Assembly: GCA_002705055.1 (NCBI GenBank)
Contig: PAHY01000021.1
Coordinates: forward strand, 1 to 64,000
DNA from: Planctomycetota bacterium
GTDB taxonomy: Bacteria > Planctomycetota > UBA1135
Reading direction: 5' to 3'
Length of the DNA: 64,000 nucleotides
Every line of letters starts with the position of its first letter. Position 1 is the stretch's first letter. Made by a program: the position numbers and the translations under genes. The notes below the pieces were generated by a model. The model ran no database searches, had not been told where the DNA came from, and saw only the letters and a list, made by a program, of their open reading frames with translations. Shown here piece by piece: positions 60,615-64,000 of this stretch.

Positions 60615-61613
60615 TTAGTTGGCGAGCGACGTGATGTAAGCGACGAGGAAATCACGTTCTTCGTCGGAGAGTTCCTGGCCACCGTTCGCGACCATCACGT
60701 TCTGATAGCCCTTGACGATCTTGGCCGCGGGCATCTGGATCGACTCCAGGATGTAGTTTTCATCGACGGTGCCCGTGCTGCCGTCTTCAAACTCGCGGGT
60801 CGCACCCCAGATCCCTTTGAAGCTGGGACCGACGAGGTTCGAGCCATCGTTGGTATGGCAGGTCTTGCAACCCTTGCGCTCCCAGACCAGCGCGCCGGCC
60901 TCGGCTGGCGACTTGCCTTCGTAGGGGTTGAGTGCACTCTTCAGCCACTCGTCGAACTCGGCACGGGTCTCGTAGACCTTCGCCTTGGTGATCATTCCCG
61001 AGTGCGAAGTGCCGCAGTATTCGGTGCAGTAGAAAGGGAACTCGCCGGGCATGGTCGCCTCGAACCACAGACGGGTGTAGCGCCCCGGCACCGCGTCCTG
61101 CTTCACGCGGAAGGCCGGGATGAACACGCTGTGGAGCACATCCTTCGACGAGATCAGCAGCTCGACCGGTTCGCCCATGGGGACATGGAGCTCGTTGGAT
61201 TCGGCACCGGTGGGGTAACGGAAGGTCCAGTTCCACTTCACGCCCTCGACCTGGATCTGGTAGGCGCCGGCAGGCACCTTGCGGTAGTCCACGAAGAGCT
61301 CAAAGCCCTTCCAGAACATCACCACCAGGAAGATGGAGGGAATCACCGACCAGATCACCTCCAGCTTGGTGCTGTGGTGCGGGCTGGGCTGGGGCTCGGG
61401 CGCGACGCTCTTGCGATAGCGCACCACGAGGTAAACCGTCGCTGCGATCACGAGAGCGAACGCGACAACAGAGACCCAGAAGATGAAGTTGTACAGCCAG
61501 TCAGCTTCCGCGGCGAAGTTCGAGGCCTTCGGCGGGAAGAAGAGGCTGCCTTCCGGAGTTTGCTCCGAAGAGCTCTGCAGAACGGCAAGCAGGTTCGGCA
61601 CGAGATGGATCAT
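60615..61613 (-). CDS. coxB: caa3-type cytochrome c oxidase subunit II with heme c domain
   Basis: 332 residues. Two helices (FIFWVSVVAFALVIAATVYLV and EVIWSVIPSIFLVVMFWKG) precede the CuA domain, whose ligands are in DVLHSVF and FYCTEYCGTSHSGM. A C-terminal cytochrome c domain has CKTCH (residue about 255) and a Met in SIQMPAAKI. It therefore takes electrons from a c-type carrier or directly from Alternative Complex III. The start overlaps the sco stop (ATGA). Confidence 0.95.
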   Translation of the reverse strand: MIHLVPNLLAVLQSSSEQTPEGSLFFPPKASNFAAEADWLYNFIFWVSVVAFALVIAATVYLVVRYRKSVAPEPQPSPHHSTKLEVIWSVIPSIFLVVMFWKGFELFVDYRKVPAGAYQIQVEGVKWNWTFRYPTGAESNELHVPMGEPVELLISSKDVLHSVFIPAFRVKQDAVPGRYTRLWFEATMPGEFPFYCTEYCGTSHSGMITKAKVYETRAEFDEWLKSALNPYEGKSPAEAGALVWERKGCKTCHTNDGSNLVGPSFKGIWGATREFEDGSTGTVDENYILESIQMPAAKIVKGYQNVMVANGGQELSDEERDFLVAYITSLAN

Positions 61614-62470
61614 GCTTCAGCAGGCGCGGGTCGACGACCCTGGCGGAACATTCGCAGCAACCACGCGCCGAGGGCCAGCGCGAAGACTGCGAGGAACAGC
61701 CGCGTGAAATTCCACGCGGCGAGCACGTAGCTGTTTCCCGTCGGATCGAAGGTGAAACAGAACAGGAGGATCTTGTCGGTGGTGGAACGAAGCGAACCGT
61801 CCGCCGTCTCGGCCAGAGCCAGACGGAAGGTCTGCGCCGGGAAGCGCAGGCCATAGAGGTAACGCGCAACCCGGCCATCCGGGGTGCACAGCATCAGCGC
61901 TGCGGAGTGCAGGTACTGACCGGAATCTTCGTCGTAGGTGTAGCGGAAACCGACGGCATCCGCGACGGCTCGAACGTCTTCGGCCGAGCCGTTGAGGAAT
62001 GCCCACTGCTGGGGCGATTCCTGGAGCGGGCTGTAAAAGCCCGCCATGCGATCGCGCACCTGCATGGTGCGCTCGGGGGTCTCGGCGGGGTCGAGCCCCA
62101 GCGTGACGACGCGGTAGTTCTCGCCGAGCGACCAGCCTTCGACCGAGGCCATGACCTGGCCCAGGCCGTCCAGCTGCGAGACGCACAGCGAAGGACAGTC
62201 GGCGTAGTTGAAGGTGAGGACGACCGGCTGACCGTCGCCCGGGAAGTAGTCGCCAAGCCGCACCTCGGTGCCTTCCGGAGTGCGGAAGCTGAGGTCGAGC
62301 GGGAGCTTCTCCCCCAGCAGCTCGTCGACGCCCACCTGGGTATCGAGCGCAGTCCGGAGCGACTCCGGAAGCGGCTGCGGGGTGGGGTTGGTCTGCGCCG
62401 ATGCCATGCCCGCCCCCACCGACAGCCCGAGGGCGGTCAGCAGCGGAAGGGAGCAGCGGCGCAGGAACAT
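61610..62470 (-). CDS. sco: SCO1/SenC-like copper chaperone
   Basis: 286 residues. A signal peptide (LPLLTALGLSVGAGMASAQ) is followed by a thioredoxin fold: LTFNYADCPSLCVSQLDGL has the CX3C copper site and YLHSAALML the conserved His. The family delivers copper to the CuA site of subunit II. A C-terminal membrane helix (FTRLFLAVFALALGAWLL) anchors it. ATG 62470 is chosen; upstream residues overlap the small membrane gene and would be odd. Coupled to coxB. Confidence 0.9.
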   Translation of the reverse strand: MFLRRCSLPLLTALGLSVGAGMASAQTNPTPQPLPESLRTALDTQVGVDELLGEKLPLDLSFRTPEGTEVRLGDYFPGDGQPVVLTFNYADCPSLCVSQLDGLGQVMASVEGWSLGENYRVVTLGLDPAETPERTMQVRDRMAGFYSPLQESPQQWAFLNGSAEDVRAVADAVGFRYTYDEDSGQYLHSAALMLCTPDGRVARYLYGLRFPAQTFRLALAETADGSLRSTTDKILLFCFTFDPTGNSYVLAAWNFTRLFLAVFALALGAWLLRMFRQGRRPAPAEA

Positions 62471-62474
62471 TGAA

Positions 62475-62744
62475 CTACTTGGCTTCCTGGTTGCGCACCA
62501 GACGGTCCATGGCGCGCTCGACGCCCATGCCGCCTTCTCCGCCGTTCTGGACCTTGGCCTTCTGCTCGGCGATCGAGGCAGCGTAAGGACGTGCCGCGTT
62601 GGCAGCGCGCTCGGCTTCAGCGTCGCGCTCGGCCATACCGAGCAGCGCACCGACTCCGAAGGCCACGACCAGGCAGACGTGCACACCGACCAAGGTGATC
62701 GTCGCCAGCGGCGCGACCGGGATCTTGTCTTCTTCACATGCCAT
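62475..62744 (-). CDS. small single-helix membrane protein in the ACIII/oxidase operon
   Basis: 89 residues. A short head with Cys at position 3 (MACEEDK) is followed by a helix (ATITLVGVHVCLVVAFGVGALLG) and a soluble Ala/Glu/Arg-rich tail. I do not recognise it. It lies 11 bases after actF and 4 before sco, so it is made with the respiratory complex. It could be an accessory subunit of Alternative Complex III or an assembly factor. Confidence 0.75.
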   Translation of the reverse strand: MACEEDKIPVAPLATITLVGVHVCLVVAFGVGALLGMAERDAEAERAANAARPYAASIAEQKAKVQNGGEGGMGVERAMDRLVRNQEAK

Positions 62745-62755
62745 GGGTCAGTCTC

Positions 62756-63994
62756 CTAGTAGTTGACGTGGGCCACGCAGTCCTGGAGTTTCGGATCGCC
62801 GTAGGCGAGCACCGAGTTCTTGGTCGCCTGGCGCGCGAAGGCCCAGACGAAGAAGCCGAACAGCCCCACCACCAAGCAGACATCCATAAACCCAAAGGGG
62901 TTGTGATGGGCGTCCATGCTCGGCATCACGATCCAGTACAGATCGATGAAGTGCACGATCAGGATGTACGCCGCCCAGAACGCCAGCGCGGTCTTGTTGC
63001 GCTTGACGTGGCGCGACAGGATGCCGAAGAACGGCACCGCGAAGTTGGTGAGGATCAGAGCGTACGACCAACCTTTCCAGGCCGGCGTGATGCGGTGCTG
63101 GAACCAGCCCGTCTCTTCCGGGATGTTCGCGTACCAGATCAGCATGAACTGGCTGAACGCGATGTAGGCCCAGAAGATGGTGAAGGCCAGCATGAACTTG
63201 CCGAGGTCGTGGTAGTGCTCGGCGTTCACCATGTCCTTCAAGTACCCACGCTTTTGCAGGAAGACGCTGCACAAGACGATCCACGAGTGGATGGCCAGAA
63301 CGCAGCCGGCAAAAATGTAGACCCCGAAGATGGTCGAGAACCAGACCGGGTCGGTCGACATCAGCCAGTCGAAGGCGGCGAAGCTGAGCGTGAGCGCAAA
63401 GGCGATGATCGAAGGCGCCGAGATCTTCCGCATCTTGACGGTGTGCGGGTAGCTCGGGTCGCGGTCGGTGTCTTGCGCCAGCGAGCGCTTCATGAAGAAG
63501 CGCGAGATCACCATCCAGACGGCGAAGTAGAACACCATCCGGCCGATGAAGAACGGGGTGTTCAGGAAGGGCGACTTGTGGTTGACCAGCTCGGCGTGTT
63601 CGCCGTGCGGGTGAATCCAGGGCCACAGCAGTCCGCCGTACTCGTCGACCCCGGTGTGGGTGAAGAGCGGGTACAGGAACGGCAGCGCCATCACGATCAG
63701 GAGCGGCACGGTGTTCATCGCGAATTCGCCGAGGCGACGCACGGTGACCGACCACTTGGCACCTGAGATGTGCTGGATCAGCACGAAGAACATGCCACCC
63801 AGGGTGAGGGTGAACACATAGGCAAAGGCCACCAGGTAGGCCCAGAAGAAGTGGCGCATGCCATCGCCTTCCGAGACCCCGAGGGCCAGTGCCAGGAGCA
63901 GACCGAGGACGCCGACCGACAGCCCGACGCGGGAGACGCGGGCGGCGGTGTCGGTGGCCAGGATCGGCTCGCGAACGACTTCAGGGGTGTGCAT
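62756..63994 (-). CDS. actF: quinol:cytochrome c oxidoreductase subunit ActF (Alternative Complex III)
   Basis: 412 residues with about 10 helices. SEGDGMRHFFWAYLVAFAYVFTLTLGGMFFVLIQHI, KWSVTVRRLGEFAMNTVP, PFFIGRMVFYFAVWMVISRFF and FDWLMSTDPVWFSTIFGVYIFAGCVL match ActF, the NrfD-like quinol-binding partner of ActC. ACIII replaces the bc1 complex. ActABCDE would lie upstream, outside the window. The gene is complete: the start ATG is at 63994. It opens the visible part of the operon with the caa3 oxidase. Confidence 0.9.
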   Translation of the reverse strand: MHTPEVVREPILATDTAARVSRVGLSVGVLGLLLALALGVSEGDGMRHFFWAYLVAFAYVFTLTLGGMFFVLIQHISGAKWSVTVRRLGEFAMNTVPLLIVMALPFLYPLFTHTGVDEYGGLLWPWIHPHGEHAELVNHKSPFLNTPFFIGRMVFYFAVWMVISRFFMKRSLAQDTDRDPSYPHTVKMRKISAPSIIAFALTLSFAAFDWLMSTDPVWFSTIFGVYIFAGCVLAIHSWIVLCSVFLQKRGYLKDMVNAEHYHDLGKFMLAFTIFWAYIAFSQFMLIWYANIPEETGWFQHRITPAWKGWSYALILTNFAVPFFGILSRHVKRNKTALAFWAAYILIVHFIDLYWIVMPSMDAHHNPFGFMDVCLVVGLFGFFVWAFARQATKNSVLAYGDPKLQDCVAHVNY

Positions 63995-64000
63995 CGTGCT

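Noticed and set aside
1-64000. CRISPR arrays, tRNA or rRNA genes, insertion sequences and prophage genes.
   Set aside because: No regular repeat-spacer pattern, cloverleaf, transposase or phage gene was seen on either strand.

Overview
This 64 kb window is high-GC bacterial DNA with about 51 protein genes packed tightly. Many neighbours overlap by 4 bases. No tRNA, rRNA, CRISPR array or insertion sequence was seen. The cell is almost certainly Gram-negative and aerobic: it has a heptose epimerase for lipopolysaccharide core (hldD), several lipoproteins, a Wza-like outer-membrane exporter, class I ribonucleotide reductase and a caa3-type oxidase beside an Alternative Complex III subunit. An ECF-like sigma factor coupled to a Hanks-type kinase, BtpA, several alkaline-phosphatase-superfamily 'sulfatases' and BNR/VPS10-like propellers fit Planctomycetota or a similar lineage (Myxococcota is the main alternative). 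That placement is inference and is not proven by the window.

Layout. 0.2-8.7 kb: a TPR lipoprotein with a degenerate sulfatase-like domain, a PQQ-type sugar dehydrogenase, a methyltransferase, hldD, a secreted CocE/S15-type hydrolase and a small lipoprotein with an HEXXH motif. 8.9-14 kb: nrdA-nrdB, then a membrane-anchored unknown coupled to a radical SAM protein. 14-17.9 kb: two divergent membrane enzymes of the alkaline phosphatase superfamily. 18.2-39.7 kb: a large exopolysaccharide locus, mostly on the plus strand, with a CpsD-like ATPase, Wza, Wzz/GumC, Wzx, Wzy, polysaccharide deacetylase, four GT4 and one GT2 glycosyltransferases, two more alkaline-phosphatase-superfamily membrane enzymes, a sulfotransferase, BtpA and PlsC. 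A FemAB/GNAT-like gene and a barrel-like lipoprotein lie inside it on the minus strand. 39.7-43.2 kb: an esterase, a second FemAB/GNAT paralogue and a propeller-like lipoprotein. 43.4-50.5 kb: a large secreted Asp-box propeller with a PDZ insertion, a second Asp-box protein paired with a MoaD/ThiS-like protein, a small conserved protein, and a secreted protein whose first two thirds are much AT-richer than the surroundings. 50.6-55 kb: a membrane coiled-coil protein divergent from a sigma factor-kinase pair. 55-64 kb, minus strand: actF, a small membrane protein, sco, coxB, coxA, coxC, coxD, a second subunit III, then a methyltransferase and a glycosyltransferase.

Together the genes suggest a cell that makes a modified, probably sulfated, extracellular polysaccharide and respires through an ACIII/caa3 chain. 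Two signals run through the window. Many genes that head transcription units have a TANNNT -10 element only 6-8 bases before the start codon, which predicts leaderless mRNAs, while operon-internal genes use Shine-Dalgarno sites. In addition, all five sulfatase-like proteins carry threonine where true sulfatases need cysteine or serine.
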